DNA of 64,000 nucleotides, from NCBI RefSeq assembly GCF_000620505.1, contig NZ_JIBC01000013.1, positions 38,397 to 102,396 on the forward strand, written 5' to 3'. The DNA is from Sulfitobacter sp. 20_GPM-1509m (GTDB taxonomy: Bacteria; Pseudomonadota; Alphaproteobacteria; Rhodobacterales; Rhodobacteraceae). The notes under the pieces were generated by a model. It did not search any database and was not told the origin of the DNA. It saw only the letters and a program-made list of their open reading frames with translations. The position numbers and the translations under genes are program-made. This document shows, piece after piece, positions 35,573 to 44,373 of the stretch. Position 1 is the first letter of the stretch, and each line of letters begins with the position of its first letter.

Positions 35573-36904
35573 TTATTCGTCTTCCAGCGCCTCGACGGCT
35601 TTTTGCAGATCGTCTTTCGAGATTTCTTTCTCGGTGACGGCTGCATTGTCAAAGACGTAGTCCACAACCTTGTCTTCGAACAGCGGCGCACGCAGCTGTT
35701 GCTGCATTTGCGGGTTCTGCTGCACGAATTCAAAGAACTGGCGTTCCTGACCGGGGTACTGACGCGCCTGGTTCATGACGGCCTGGCTCATTTCGGCGTC
35801 GGTCACCTCGACCTCGGCCTTTTGACCCAGTTCGGCCAGCAACAGGCCCAGACGCACGCGGCGCTCGGCCAGTGTCTTGTGCTCGTCCGTGGGTGTCACG
35901 TCGGGGTGATCGTGGCCCTGAACGTCAGGGTTTTCCTCGTGCCACAGCTGGTGCGCGATCTGGCCTGCTTCGGCGTCGACCAGCGACGGGGGCAGCTCAA
36001 AGCTGACGGCCTTGTCCAGCGCGTCCAGCAGGCCACGTTTCATCACGGCGCGGGCGGCACCGGCGTATTCGGCTTCCAGACGCTCGGCGATCTGACCTTT
36101 CAGCGCGGCCAGATCTTCGGCGCCGAACTTCTTGGCCAGTTCGTCGTTGATCTCGGCGGCTTTGGGCTCTTTCACCGCTTTGATGGTGCAATCGAATACG
36201 GCTTCTTTGCCTGCCAGATGCTCGGCCTGATAGTCCTCGGGGAAGGACACGGTCACGGCTTTTTCTTCGCCTTCTTTCACGCCAACCAGCTGATCCTCGA
36301 AACCGGGGATAAAGCTGTTCGAGCCCAGTACCAGCGGGTAATCTTCGGCAGAGCCGCCTTCGAACGCTTCGCCGTCAACCTTGCCGACGAAATCCATCAC
36401 GATCTGATCGCCGTCCTTGGCTTTGGAGCCTTTCTTGCGGTCTTTGAAATCCTGCGCGGTTTCGGCCAGGTTGCCCAGCGCCTCTTCCACGGCAGCGTCG
36501 TCCGATTTCACGACCAGCTTTTCCAGCTCGATCTTGCTCAGGTCGACTTCGGGGATCTCGGGAAGCTTTTCATAGGACATCTCGACGTTGACGTCGTCGC
36601 CCTCTTTCCAGTTCTCGTTTGTCATTTTGACATCGGGCTGCATGGCGGGACGGTCGCCGCTGTCTTCGAAATGCTTGGACATCGCGCCATCGACGCTTTC
36701 CTGCATGACTTCGCCCATGATGCGCGGGCCGAACTGCTTTTTCAGCAGCGCCATCGGAACCTTGCCTTTGCGAAAGCCCTTCATTTCGACTTCGGGCTGC
36801 GCCTCGGCCAGCTTTTCGTTCACTTTGGCTTCGATCTCGGCCGCAGTGATCGTGATGGCATAGCCGCGTTTCAAACCTTCGTTCAGCGTCTCGGTGACCT
36901 GCAT
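35573..36904 (-). CDS. tig: Trigger factor, ribosome-associated chaperone
   Basis: This 443-residue protein meets nascent chains at the exit tunnel. The N-terminal ribosome-binding domain contains the signature [20 protein letters not shown]. The middle PPIase domain (about 150-250) has [29 protein letters not shown] and [17 protein letters not shown]. The C-terminal helical chaperone domain follows. The ATG at 36904 begins [13 protein letters not shown]; 8 extra upstream codons are not conserved. Confidence 0.96.
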   Translation of the reverse strand: MQVTETLNEGLKRGYAITITAAEIEAKVNEKLAEAQPEVEMKGFRKGKVPMALLKKQFGPRIMGEVMQESVDGAMSKHFEDSGDRPAMQPDVKMTNENWKEGDDVNVEMSYEKLPEIPEVDLSKIELEKLVVKSDDAAVEEALGNLAETAQDFKDRKKGSKAKDGDQIVMDFVGKVDGEAFEGGSAEDYPLVLGSNSFIPGFEDQLVGVKEGEEKAVTVSFPEDYQAEHLAGKEAVFDCTIKAVKEPKAAEINDELAKKFGAEDLAALKGQIAERLEAEYAGAARAVMKRGLLDALDKAVSFELPPSLVDAEAGQIAHQLWHEENPDVQGHDHPDVTPTDEHKTLAERRVRLGLLLAELGQKAEVEVTDAEMSQAVMNQARQYPGQERQFFEFVQQNPQMQQQLRAPLFEDKVVDYVFDNAAVTEKEISKDDLQKAVEALEDE

Positions 36905-37004
36905 GTGTGCTCCATAGCGTAACAGCACCCCAATGCGGAGTGCTTGGCAAAATTTGCGCCGTTCTATTGGCCCAATGGGCCGGGCGCAAGGGGTTCAAGG
37001 TGCA

Positions 37005-37036
37005 AATCCGCGCAAGCCGGGGGGGCTGCGCGGATT
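37005..37036 (-). terminator. Hairpin downstream of the first TRAP operon
   Basis: A perfect 10-bp stem (AATCCGCGCA / TGCGCGGATT) with a 12-base G-rich loop lies 26 bases after the dctM stop. It lacks a T-run, so it may stabilise the 3' end or act with Rho. Confidence 0.5.
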
Positions 37037-37061
37037 CAATTGTTCAGGTGGACCGGTCCCG

Positions 37062-38375
37062 TCAGTTGTAGAACAGGTTCGGCAGATACAGTGCGATGCC
37101 GGGGAACAGGATGATCAGCAATACGCCGATCAGCGTGACGATCACGTAAGGAATGACCGACGCATAGATATCGCCCATGGTCACGTCCGGTGGCGCCACA
37201 CCCTTGAGGTAGAACAGGTTGAAGCCGAACGGCGGCGTCATGTACCCCACCTCCATCATGATGATGAACAGGATGCCAAACCAGATCGGGTCAAACCCTG
37301 CCTGTTGCACCACTGGCAGGAACACCGGCAGCGTGATCAGCATGATCCCGACGGGGTCCAGCACCATTCCGAAGAAGAACAGCACCATCAGCATGAACGC
37401 CAGCGCGCCCCAGCGACCGCCGGGGATATAGGCCATAAGGTCGCTGATCAGGCTTTGTGCCCCCAGTGCCGTGTAGGCGGTGGAGAACGCGTGGGCCGCA
37501 AACAGAATCCAGATGATCAGCGCCGTCAGCTTCATCGTGGCAATCGACGCCTCGTGGATCACTTTCCACGACAGTTGCCCGTTCACGCCCGTGGCGAACA
37601 GCGCGCCGAACACACCGATGGCCGCGGCCTCGGTCGCAGTGGCAAAGCCGCCAAAGATCGCACCCAGAACGATTGTTACGATCAGGATCGGCAGGATCAC
37701 GGCGCGCAGCGACCGGAATTTTTGGCCCCAGTCCGCGCGCTCTTCGGGTGGCAGGGCCGGGCCCAGATCAGGCTGCAACCAGCAGCGCCCGCCGATATAG
37801 AGCGACACCAGCACAAACAGCGTCAGGCCGGGGCCGACACCGGCCGCAAACAGGCGGCCTACCGACACCTCGGTCAGCAGTGCGTACAGCACCATCAGGA
37901 TCGACGGCGGGATCAGGATGCCCCAGCCCCCGCCCGCGTTGATCGCCCCCAGCGCCAGCTTCTTGTCGTACCCCCGTTCCAGCATCTTGGGCAGCGCAAT
38001 GGTGCCCATGGTCACAACGGCGGCACCGGAAATGCCGGACATGGCCGCAAAGATCACACAGATCAGAACCGTACCAATGGCCAGACCGCCGCGCAGGCCG
38101 CCCCACCATTGGTGCATCATATCGTAAAGATCATTCGCAACCCCCGACTTTTCCAGCAGGATTGCCATGAAGACAAACAGCGGAATTGCCATCAACGTGG
38201 GGTTTTGCATCGTCTCCCACATCTTGGAGGCCAGCAGGTAAAACCCGATCTCGCCCATCTCGAAATAGAGGAACACCACCGACACGCCGCCCAGCACAAA
38301 AGCCAGCGGGGTGCCGAGCAAAAGAAAGACCAGCAGGCTGCCAAAGAACAGCAGGGTCAGAAGTTCGACGCTCAT
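37062..38375 (-). CDS. dctM: TRAP transporter large permease (DctM type), first system
   Basis: This 437-residue membrane protein has about 12 hydrophobic helices (LLTLLFFGSLLVFLLLGTPLAFVLGGVSVVF at the start). The TRAP signatures are LLEKSGVANDLYDMMHQWWGGLRGGLAIGTV, GISGAAVVTMGTIALPKMLERGYDKKLALG, and the C-terminal TPPFGFNLFYLKG. It uses a sodium gradient to import the ligand given by DctP. The start overlaps dctQ by 4 bases. The type resembles mannitol/chloroaromatic or 2-oxoacid carriers; the substrate is unknown. Confidence 0.93.
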   Translation of the reverse strand: MSVELLTLLFFGSLLVFLLLGTPLAFVLGGVSVVFLYFEMGEIGFYLLASKMWETMQNPTLMAIPLFVFMAILLEKSGVANDLYDMMHQWWGGLRGGLAIGTVLICVIFAAMSGISGAAVVTMGTIALPKMLERGYDKKLALGAINAGGGWGILIPPSILMVLYALLTEVSVGRLFAAGVGPGLTLFVLVSLYIGGRCWLQPDLGPALPPEERADWGQKFRSLRAVILPILIVTIVLGAIFGGFATATEAAAIGVFGALFATGVNGQLSWKVIHEASIATMKLTALIIWILFAAHAFSTAYTALGAQSLISDLMAYIPGGRWGALAFMLMVLFFFGMVLDPVGIMLITLPVFLPVVQQAGFDPIWFGILFIIMMEVGYMTPPFGFNLFYLKGVAPPDVTMGDIYASVIPYVIVTLIGVLLIILFPGIALYLPNLFYN

Positions 38376-38944
38376 TGCTGCATCTCCTTGGAAGGTTCGG
38401 GGGTGTTATCGGGTTCGGGCGCGCCGGGTTTGCCGAATACCTCGTCCGGCACCGGCAGGCCCATGACCACGCGCACGTCCGCCCACAGGCGGATCACACC
38501 CTGCACCAACAGCAGGGCGGCGGCGACGGGGATCATGATCTTGGTGGGCCACAGGGGCGCTTTCCACATCGACTGTGACCGCTCCCAGTCCGCGAGCGAC
38601 TCGGAGGCGATGTCATAGCCCTGCCACAGCAGCACACCGACAAAGAGCGCAAACAGCGGCCATGTCAAAATGTCCAGCATCGCACGGCGGCGCAGGCTTT
38701 GCGCGCCATAGATGATGTCGACGTTCACATGCCCCCGCTCGGTCAGCAGATAACCACCGCCGATAACGGCATAGACGCCAAAGATCAGCACAGCCAGTTC
38801 TGCCGTCCAGATCGCCGGGCTTCCGACCAGATACCGCATGACCACATCGGCCAGCAGCAGGGCAAAGATCACCAGAACGGCCAGCGAGACCCATTTCCCG
38901 ATGAACCTGTTCACGCGCGTCACGGCGCGGGCCAGTTGAAACAT
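38372..38944 (-). CDS. dctQ: TRAP transporter small permease (DctQ type), first system
   Basis: This 190-residue protein has four transmembrane helices (WVSLAVLVIFALLLADVVMRYLVG, WTAELAVLIFGVYAVIGGGYLL, WPLFALFVGVLLWQGYD, IMIPVAAALLLVQGVIRL), the DctQ topology. The C-terminal tail is Pro/Glu-rich. It overlaps dctM by 4 bases and lies 112 bases after dctP, with a hairpin in the gap. Confidence 0.92.
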   Translation of the reverse strand: MFQLARAVTRVNRFIGKWVSLAVLVIFALLLADVVMRYLVGSPAIWTAELAVLIFGVYAVIGGGYLLTERGHVNVDIIYGAQSLRRRAMLDILTWPLFALFVGVLLWQGYDIASESLADWERSQSMWKAPLWPTKIMIPVAAALLLVQGVIRLWADVRVVMGLPVPDEVFGKPGAPEPDNTPEPSKEMQQ

Positions 38945-38971
38945 GTCACTGTCTCCTGAATGAGGGCAAAG

Positions 38972-39005
38972 CGCCTGCGCGACTCCCGGAAGAGCTGCGC
39001 AGGCG
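38972..39005 (-). other. Intercistronic hairpin between dctP and dctQM
   Basis: A perfect 9-bp inverted repeat (CGCCTGCGC / GCGCAGGCG) with a 16-base loop lies between the binding-protein gene and the permease genes. Such structures usually protect the upstream mRNA, giving more binding protein than permease. Confidence 0.5.
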
Positions 39006-39056
39006 TTATCAAAGCCTGTTCACCGCGCCGTTAAGTGGCCCGGCGCGTCAGATGCT

Positions 39057-40100
39057 TTAGGCGTAGCCGAGGTCTTTCATCAGACCACGGTAGATGTCGG
39101 CGGCCTTGGCGGCTTTCTCGCCCTTCTGACCCTCTTCCTCAAGGATCTGGGCCGAAGCACCCGCCAGCATGTCCAGCACGTCCTGGGGCAGCTGCATCAC
39201 TTCGACGCCGTCGTTCGCCACACCTTCGGACAGGGCGATGGCTTCCTTGTGCTGGTATTCGGCCGAACGCAGGAAGAAACGGTTCGTGACAGTGTCCAGC
39301 AATGCCGTGCGCAAGTCTTCCGGAAGGTCGGCAAGCGCGTCCTCGTTCATGATGTAGGCATCGGTGGTTTGCGCCAGAACCGGCTTGTAGTGGTATTTGC
39401 ACACTTCCCACAGCGACATCGACTGTGCGCCCACGGCGGCACCCCAATGCGCGCCATCAACCACGCCTGACGACAGGGACTGATACAGTTCCGAGCCGGG
39501 CACAAACTGCGGTGCGGCACCGGCGGCGGCCAGATAGTCGAGCATCTTGCCCGAGGACCGGATTTTCAAGCCCTTGAAATCGGCGGCGGATTCGATCTTT
39601 TTCGACACGACCATCTCGGTCGGCAGAACCTTTTCCGACATCAGACGCACACCGTCCGAGGCCAGATCCTCGTTCACCAGATCCTCGATGCCGAGGTTCT
39701 TGATCGCGTGTTCCATTTCCCACGCCTGGCGCAGCGTGCCCGGAATGCCATAGGCAAAGGAGGCGGCTTCGGCGTTGTCGATGATATAGGACGGGCTGAT
39801 CGAGCCCATGGGCACCACGCCCTTGCGCACGATGTTGTAGATGTCGGGACCCTTGGCGAATTCGCCGGCGCCCAGCAGTTCCAGTTTGAACGCGCCTTCG
39901 GTGCGCTCTTCCAAAGCCGTCGCCAGCACGCCGAGGCTGTCAGTGAACGAGCTGGACGCCTTGGGCCAGTGCGCTTGGACACGCCATGTGACTTCGCCCG
40001 CTGCAATCCCCTTGCCTACAAGTGCCGGAGTGGCAACGGCTGCAACGGCAGCCCCGCGCAACATGGCGCGGCGGTTCATACCTTGTGACTTCATGGTCAT
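39057..40100 (-). CDS. dctP: TRAP transporter substrate-binding protein DctP, first system
   Basis: This 347-residue periplasmic binding protein carries a twin-arginine signal peptide (MNRRAMLRGAAVAAVATPALVGKGIAAG). The mature start is VTWRVQAHWPKASSSFTDSLG. DctP features are the conserved Arg in GLKIRSSGKMLDYLAAAGAAP, and GVVDGAHWGAAVGAQSM. The ATG at 40100 has GGAGG 5 bases upstream. It resembles the mannitol/chloroaromatic and TakP-like 2-oxoacid group, but the ligand cannot be read from the sequence. It heads the dctPQM operon. Confidence 0.92.
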   Translation of the reverse strand: MTMKSQGMNRRAMLRGAAVAAVATPALVGKGIAAGEVTWRVQAHWPKASSSFTDSLGVLATALEERTEGAFKLELLGAGEFAKGPDIYNIVRKGVVPMGSISPSYIIDNAEAASFAYGIPGTLRQAWEMEHAIKNLGIEDLVNEDLASDGVRLMSEKVLPTEMVVSKKIESAADFKGLKIRSSGKMLDYLAAAGAAPQFVPGSELYQSLSSGVVDGAHWGAAVGAQSMSLWEVCKYHYKPVLAQTTDAYIMNEDALADLPEDLRTALLDTVTNRFFLRSAEYQHKEAIALSEGVANDGVEVMQLPQDVLDMLAGASAQILEEEGQKGEKAAKAADIYRGLMKDLGYA

Positions 40101-40303
40101 AGTTTCCTCCCAAAAGAATGGTGTTGGCCCTTGCCGCAATATGAACAGCATATGGTCGAGCGGACAAATGGCCATCAGAGGGAGAGTGTGGCGCGGATGG
40201 CCCTGCCCCTCAACCAATCTTTTCGTCTGCGACCCAACGTCCAAACAGCGAAATCGACTTGAAGAATCTTCAAGTTACGCAATCGAGCTTCAGGCCGCCC
40301 CGT

Positions 40304-41179
40304 TCAAAGTTTCAGATAGCTTGCCACCACATGCTGAGAGGCCTTCAGCAAATCCTCGCTGAAGGCGGCGACGCGGTGCAGGTCTTCGCGCGCGAGCTCC
40401 TGCCCGGCAATCGCACGGCGCAAGAGCGGAGAAAGCTTTTCCCAGACCAGTCGCGCCCGCTTTAACCGCCCCTTTGCGCGCTCATTCGGAGGCGCCAGCA
40501 CATCGTGCTCTGCGCTGCCTGTTTCGAGCAGGGACAGGCTGGTCTCGAACAACTCCAAGGTCTCGGCCAGACGTTTTTGTTGCCGTTCCCTGTCGACGCC
40601 CAGACTGACATAGCAGAATTCCTTGAGCACCTTTTGGGACAACATCCGCTGCCGTCCGGCGATGTTGACCGTATTGGCCAAAACGCCGCCTTGCGTGGCG
40701 GATGCCCCCGACACTTCGATCGCGCCGACCGTCTGGTTCAGGAGTTTCAGCAGCGGCAGGTCCAGCTCTGTCACCTGCGCCACGACCACCGATTGCAAAT
40801 CCCGATGGGAAACCTGCAAAACCGCGCGCCCGTAGGTGTCGAATATCTCATCCGATTGGTCCAGCAATGCCAGAACCTGCGGATCGCGTTCAGGCTCAAG
40901 TTGGTCGCGCGTGCCGCCATGGCGCAGCACATCTTGAGTTTGTGAAAACAAATCATAGGCTTGCTGGGCGTTTTGAATGTTCCGTTCGGTCTGAACATCG
41001 CCCATGACAAAACACGAGGCCATCGCCATACGCTGAGACAACATACGTTGCCGCCCCGAAATATCGACACGCACCACCACAGCAGGGTCCGACGCCGCCA
41101 CCTGTGCCGTCGCTTCCGACACCAGACCGCACATCGGTATCACGCATGACAAAAGCACGAACATGCTCAGAAATTTCAT
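40304..41179 (-). CDS. Periplasmic protein with two PilJ-type sensory domains
   Basis: This 291-residue protein has a Sec signal peptide (FLSMFVLLSCVIPMCGLVSEATA) and two PilJ/type IV pilus MCP N-terminal domains. Each begins with the same core: ISGRQRMLSQRMAMA at about residue 40 and IAGRQRMLSQKVLKEF at about residue 180. There is no second membrane helix, HAMP or signalling domain, so it is a secreted sensor-type protein rather than a chemoreceptor. The start has a weak AGGG. It lies upstream of the first TRAP operon on the same strand, but with a 200-base gap. Confidence 0.82.
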   Translation of the reverse strand: MKFLSMFVLLSCVIPMCGLVSEATAQVAASDPAVVVRVDISGRQRMLSQRMAMASCFVMGDVQTERNIQNAQQAYDLFSQTQDVLRHGGTRDQLEPERDPQVLALLDQSDEIFDTYGRAVLQVSHRDLQSVVVAQVTELDLPLLKLLNQTVGAIEVSGASATQGGVLANTVNIAGRQRMLSQKVLKEFCYVSLGVDRERQQKRLAETLELFETSLSLLETGSAEHDVLAPPNERAKGRLKRARLVWEKLSPLLRRAIAGQELAREDLHRVAAFSEDLLKASQHVVASYLKL

Positions 41180-41484
41180 CCGGTGCTTACCCTGTCTGCC
41201 AACCATAAAACCAGTTAGCACCGCGAGACTGAACAAGACGTTAAGCCCTGAGGAAATCCGCAAGGCGCATTTCATTCAGGCAAACGGCACCGATCCCCTT
41301 GTGAAACGAGCGGTATACGGCAAGGACGCGTCGCGGATGCTGCCGCTGTGTGTGCCGACATAAGTCGCATTGCTTACATGGGAATTTTTGCAATTATATC
41401 AAAATGGTGCGGGTGAAGGGAAACTAAAGATGCTGAAATTCAATAGTAAAGCCTGAAAATTTGTAATTTATTCGCGCATACAGG

Positions 41485-42795
41485 CTAACCGTAGATAATC
41501 TGAGGCAACCAAAGAACTATTTGCGGAAACGCGTATATGATCGCCACGCCGAGGCACAACAACAGGAAAAATGGCAGGGTTGCACGCGCCACCTTGGGCA
41601 GGCTGTCGCCCGTCAGGCTTTGTAACAGGTACAGATTGAAACCCACCGGCGGCGTGATCTGCCCCAGTTCGATCATGATCACCAAGAAAATTCCGAACCA
41701 GATCGGATCGACACCTGCAGCCATCACGATGGGCATGGTGATGGGCAAGCTCATGACTGTGATCGACGTGCCGTCCAGAAACAGGCCGAGGAAAATATAG
41801 AAAACGGACAGTAACAGGATCAGCTGAAATTCGGTCGGGGCAAGATCGACTATGATTTCCGCAATGGATTGTGGCAAACGTACATAGCTCATAGACGATG
41901 CAAGCACAGCGGCACAGACCACAAGGCTGGTGATCATCGCCGACACTTTCACCGCACTCTTGAGCGAGTCGTAGAACACAAACCAGCTCAGTTGTCGCAG
42001 GGCCACCGTGATAATGATTGTTGCCGCCAGACCGATGGCCGCCGCCTCGGATGGTGTTGCAATGCCTGAATAGATCGCGCCAAGGATCACAGCCATCAAG
42101 ATCAGCACAGGCACCAGCTTGCGCGCAGCGGCGAGCAGATCACGAGTGGAATAGATTACGTCGCGCTTGGGTGCAATTTCGGGATTTAACGTAGCGCGGA
42201 TGATGATGTACCCACTGTAGAGGGCCGCAATCAGCAGTCCGGGCAACACACCGGCTGCGAAAAGGCGGATAATAGACACTTCGGCAATGACGCCGTAGAT
42301 GATCAGGATAATTGAGGGCGGGATCAACAGACCCAGCGTCCCCGCCCCAGCCAGTGATCCTGTCGTCAGCGCACGATCATACCCTCGGTCCAGTAGTTCA
42401 CCCACGGTAATGCGACCGACTGTTGTAGTGGTCGCAGCACTTGACCCGGATACAGCAGCAAACATCGTTGACCCCAGAACGCTGGTGTGCAGCAGGCGAC
42501 CCGGAATGCGATTTACAAACGGCGTGAGCCCTTCGAACATCGACTGCGACAACCGGGTACGGAACAAAAGCTCGCCCATCCAGATGAAAAGAGGGATCGC
42601 AGACAACTCCCATGACATCGAATTGCGCGAGATGATCGTGGCGGAGATCGTACCCATCTTCACGAAGCTGAAGTCGGCGATGATGAACTGGCTGACCAGC
42701 CCGACAATGACCAGAGAAGCCATAATCCAGATGCCAGAGCCAAGTGTGATCACTATCAACACCAGTACGAACAGGCTTATTTCATAGGGACCCAT
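41485..42795 (-). CDS. dctM: TRAP transporter large permease (DctM type), second system
   Basis: This 436-residue permease has the same topology as the first dctM but is clearly distinct in sequence. Signatures are FEGLTPFVNRIPGRLLHTSVLGSTMFAAVSGSSAATTTTVG, GAGTLGLLIPPSIILIIYGVIAEVS, and QITPPVGFNLYLLQSLTG. It lies 9 bases after dctQ in the dctP-dctQ-dctM order, and about 115 bases remain before the M14-GAF operon's own binding protein start. Confidence 0.93.
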   Translation of the reverse strand: MGPYEISLFVLVLIVITLGSGIWIMASLVIVGLVSQFIIADFSFVKMGTISATIISRNSMSWELSAIPLFIWMGELLFRTRLSQSMFEGLTPFVNRIPGRLLHTSVLGSTMFAAVSGSSAATTTTVGRITVGELLDRGYDRALTTGSLAGAGTLGLLIPPSIILIIYGVIAEVSIIRLFAAGVLPGLLIAALYSGYIIIRATLNPEIAPKRDVIYSTRDLLAAARKLVPVLILMAVILGAIYSGIATPSEAAAIGLAATIIITVALRQLSWFVFYDSLKSAVKVSAMITSLVVCAAVLASSMSYVRLPQSIAEIIVDLAPTEFQLILLLSVFYIFLGLFLDGTSITVMSLPITMPIVMAAGVDPIWFGIFLVIMIELGQITPPVGFNLYLLQSLTGDSLPKVARATLPFFLLLCLGVAIIYAFPQIVLWLPQIIYG

Positions 42796-42804
42796 TGCGA
42801 CGCC

Positions 42805-43311
42805 TCACTCGATTTCTTCGGGCGCATGCAGCGCCTTGGCGATCAGGCCGGTCAATTGGATGCAAAAGACAAGCAGGCCGATCACCACCAGCCCCTGGGG
42901 GATCCATAAAGGCACTTCGAGGATCGAGATCGAGGTTGTCCCGCGTTCGTAACTGCGGATCAGCTGGCGGAGGAGATAGAAGGTGACAAAGCCGAAAACG
43001 GTCAAGGCGACAACAGCGTTCAGCACTTCAGCTATCGCCCGCGCCCAACCTTTCAAAGGAAGCAAAAGGATATTGACCCGCAAGAGAACCTTATCGTCCA
43101 GCGCGGCGCCCAAGCCCAGAAAGGTCATTGCAGCGACCTCGTAGCCCACAAATTCGTCCATCACGAAGGTCGAGGTGGACCAGAACGCCCGCAGAATGAT
43201 CTCAAGCAGGATATGCCCTGCCATCAGAACAATGGCGAGCATCGCAAAGTGCGCCGCCGCATCCGACAATTGGCTCGTTAAACGGGCGTAATGGCCAAGC
43301 ATTCGGGACAT
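42805..43311 (-). CDS. dctQ: TRAP transporter small permease (DctQ type), second system
   Basis: This 168-residue four-helix protein (AAHFAMLAIVLMAGHILLEIILRAFW, VGYEVAAMTFLGLGAAL, AEVLNAVVALTVFGFVTFYLL, GLVVIGLLVFCIQLTGLI) completes the permease. The ATG at 43311 begins MSRMLGHYARL; a 13-codon upstream extension is not supported. It lies 65 bases after dctP. Confidence 0.9.
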   Translation of the reverse strand: MSRMLGHYARLTSQLSDAAAHFAMLAIVLMAGHILLEIILRAFWSTSTFVMDEFVGYEVAAMTFLGLGAALDDKVLLRVNILLLPLKGWARAIAEVLNAVVALTVFGFVTFYLLRQLIRSYERGTTSISILEVPLWIPQGLVVIGLLVFCIQLTGLIAKALHAPEEIE

Positions 43312-43376
43312 GGTATGCAGATTCCTTATGGGCAATGGGCGACCTGACAAAGGTCAAAGCCGCCCCGACGCTGAAC

Positions 43377-44369
43377 TTACTTTGCCGCGGCTGCGTAAGT
43401 GTCGAGGATCTCCTGACCCTCGGGGCCCATCTTTTCCTTCCAGTCCTCCAATGCACCAGCACTGGCCGCTTCCAATGTCGCCATCAACTCGGCGTTCGGC
43501 TCGCGTTGCACGTTGACCTTCAGCGCCGCCAGATCGTCGTAGGTGTTGCTCAAACGCTCCTCCAGCTTGCCCCAGATAAACTCCGAAGTGTCCGCCGCGG
43601 CTTGCATGATAGCGCCCTGTTCTGCCTCGGTCAGACCATCGTAGGCATCGCGGTTCATGTGGACGACGTTGACTGGGATGACATAGTCGACTGCGGTGTA
43701 ATAGGGCAGGAATTCACCGAGCTTGATGTTTGTACCACCCTCGGCCGACGAGATGACGGCGTCGATGGCATTGGCAGACAATTGCGGAACCACGTCAGCC
43801 CAGCTGATCTGCAACGGGTTGGCGCCCGCTTCCTTGAAAGTCTGCATCGAGGTCACGTCAGCGACGCGCACCTTCATGCCTGCAAGCGCTTCGGAAGACT
43901 CCAGCGCTTCACCTGTCCAGATGCCCGACGGCGGCCAGGGTGTGCTGAACAAATACATCTGGTTCGCATCGCCAAAAACGGAATCATAGTGGGGGCGCAA
44001 CGTCGCCTCAAGTGCCAGCGCCTTCTCCTTGGTCGTGGCGAGAAATGGCATCGAAGGCAAACTGAACACGGGGTTGATACCCGAAAGCTGACCGATAAAC
44101 GTGTCGGCAATATCAATTGCGCCATCGCCGACAGAGTCAAAATGATCTACGGATTTGAACCCAAGCGAACCGCCAGGGTAGTAGTCAATTTTGACCGACC
44201 CATTTGTCAGCTCGGCCACGCGGTCGATAAAGAAATGGTCGGCAACTGCGGCAAAGGTCGTGTCCTGATATTCATTGGCCAGGTTGAACGTGGTCTCCGC
44301 CGAGGCGGGCAAGGCGATGGCTGCGACAAATACCACGGCGGCCATGTGTGCAGGTGTCGAATAGGTCAT
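43377..44369 (-). CDS. dctP: TRAP transporter substrate-binding protein DctP, second system
   Basis: This 330-residue protein has a Sec signal (AAVVFVAAIALPASA). The mature part is DctP-like (TTFNLANEYQDTTFAAVADHFF, GSLGFKSVDHFDSVGDGAIDIADTF, GMKVRVADVTSMQTFKEAGANPLQISWADV, with the ligand-binding Arg in KVRVA). It is 4 bases after the M14-GAF gene ends, so transporter and hydrolase form one operon and the imported compound is likely the hydrolase substrate. Confidence 0.92.
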   Translation of the reverse strand: MTYSTPAHMAAVVFVAAIALPASAETTFNLANEYQDTTFAAVADHFFIDRVAELTNGSVKIDYYPGGSLGFKSVDHFDSVGDGAIDIADTFIGQLSGINPVFSLPSMPFLATTKEKALALEATLRPHYDSVFGDANQMYLFSTPWPPSGIWTGEALESSEALAGMKVRVADVTSMQTFKEAGANPLQISWADVVPQLSANAIDAVISSAEGGTNIKLGEFLPYYTAVDYVIPVNVVHMNRDAYDGLTEAEQGAIMQAAADTSEFIWGKLEERLSNTYDDLAALKVNVQREPNAELMATLEAASAGALEDWKEKMGPEGQEILDTYAAAAK

Positions 44370-44373
44370 TTGT

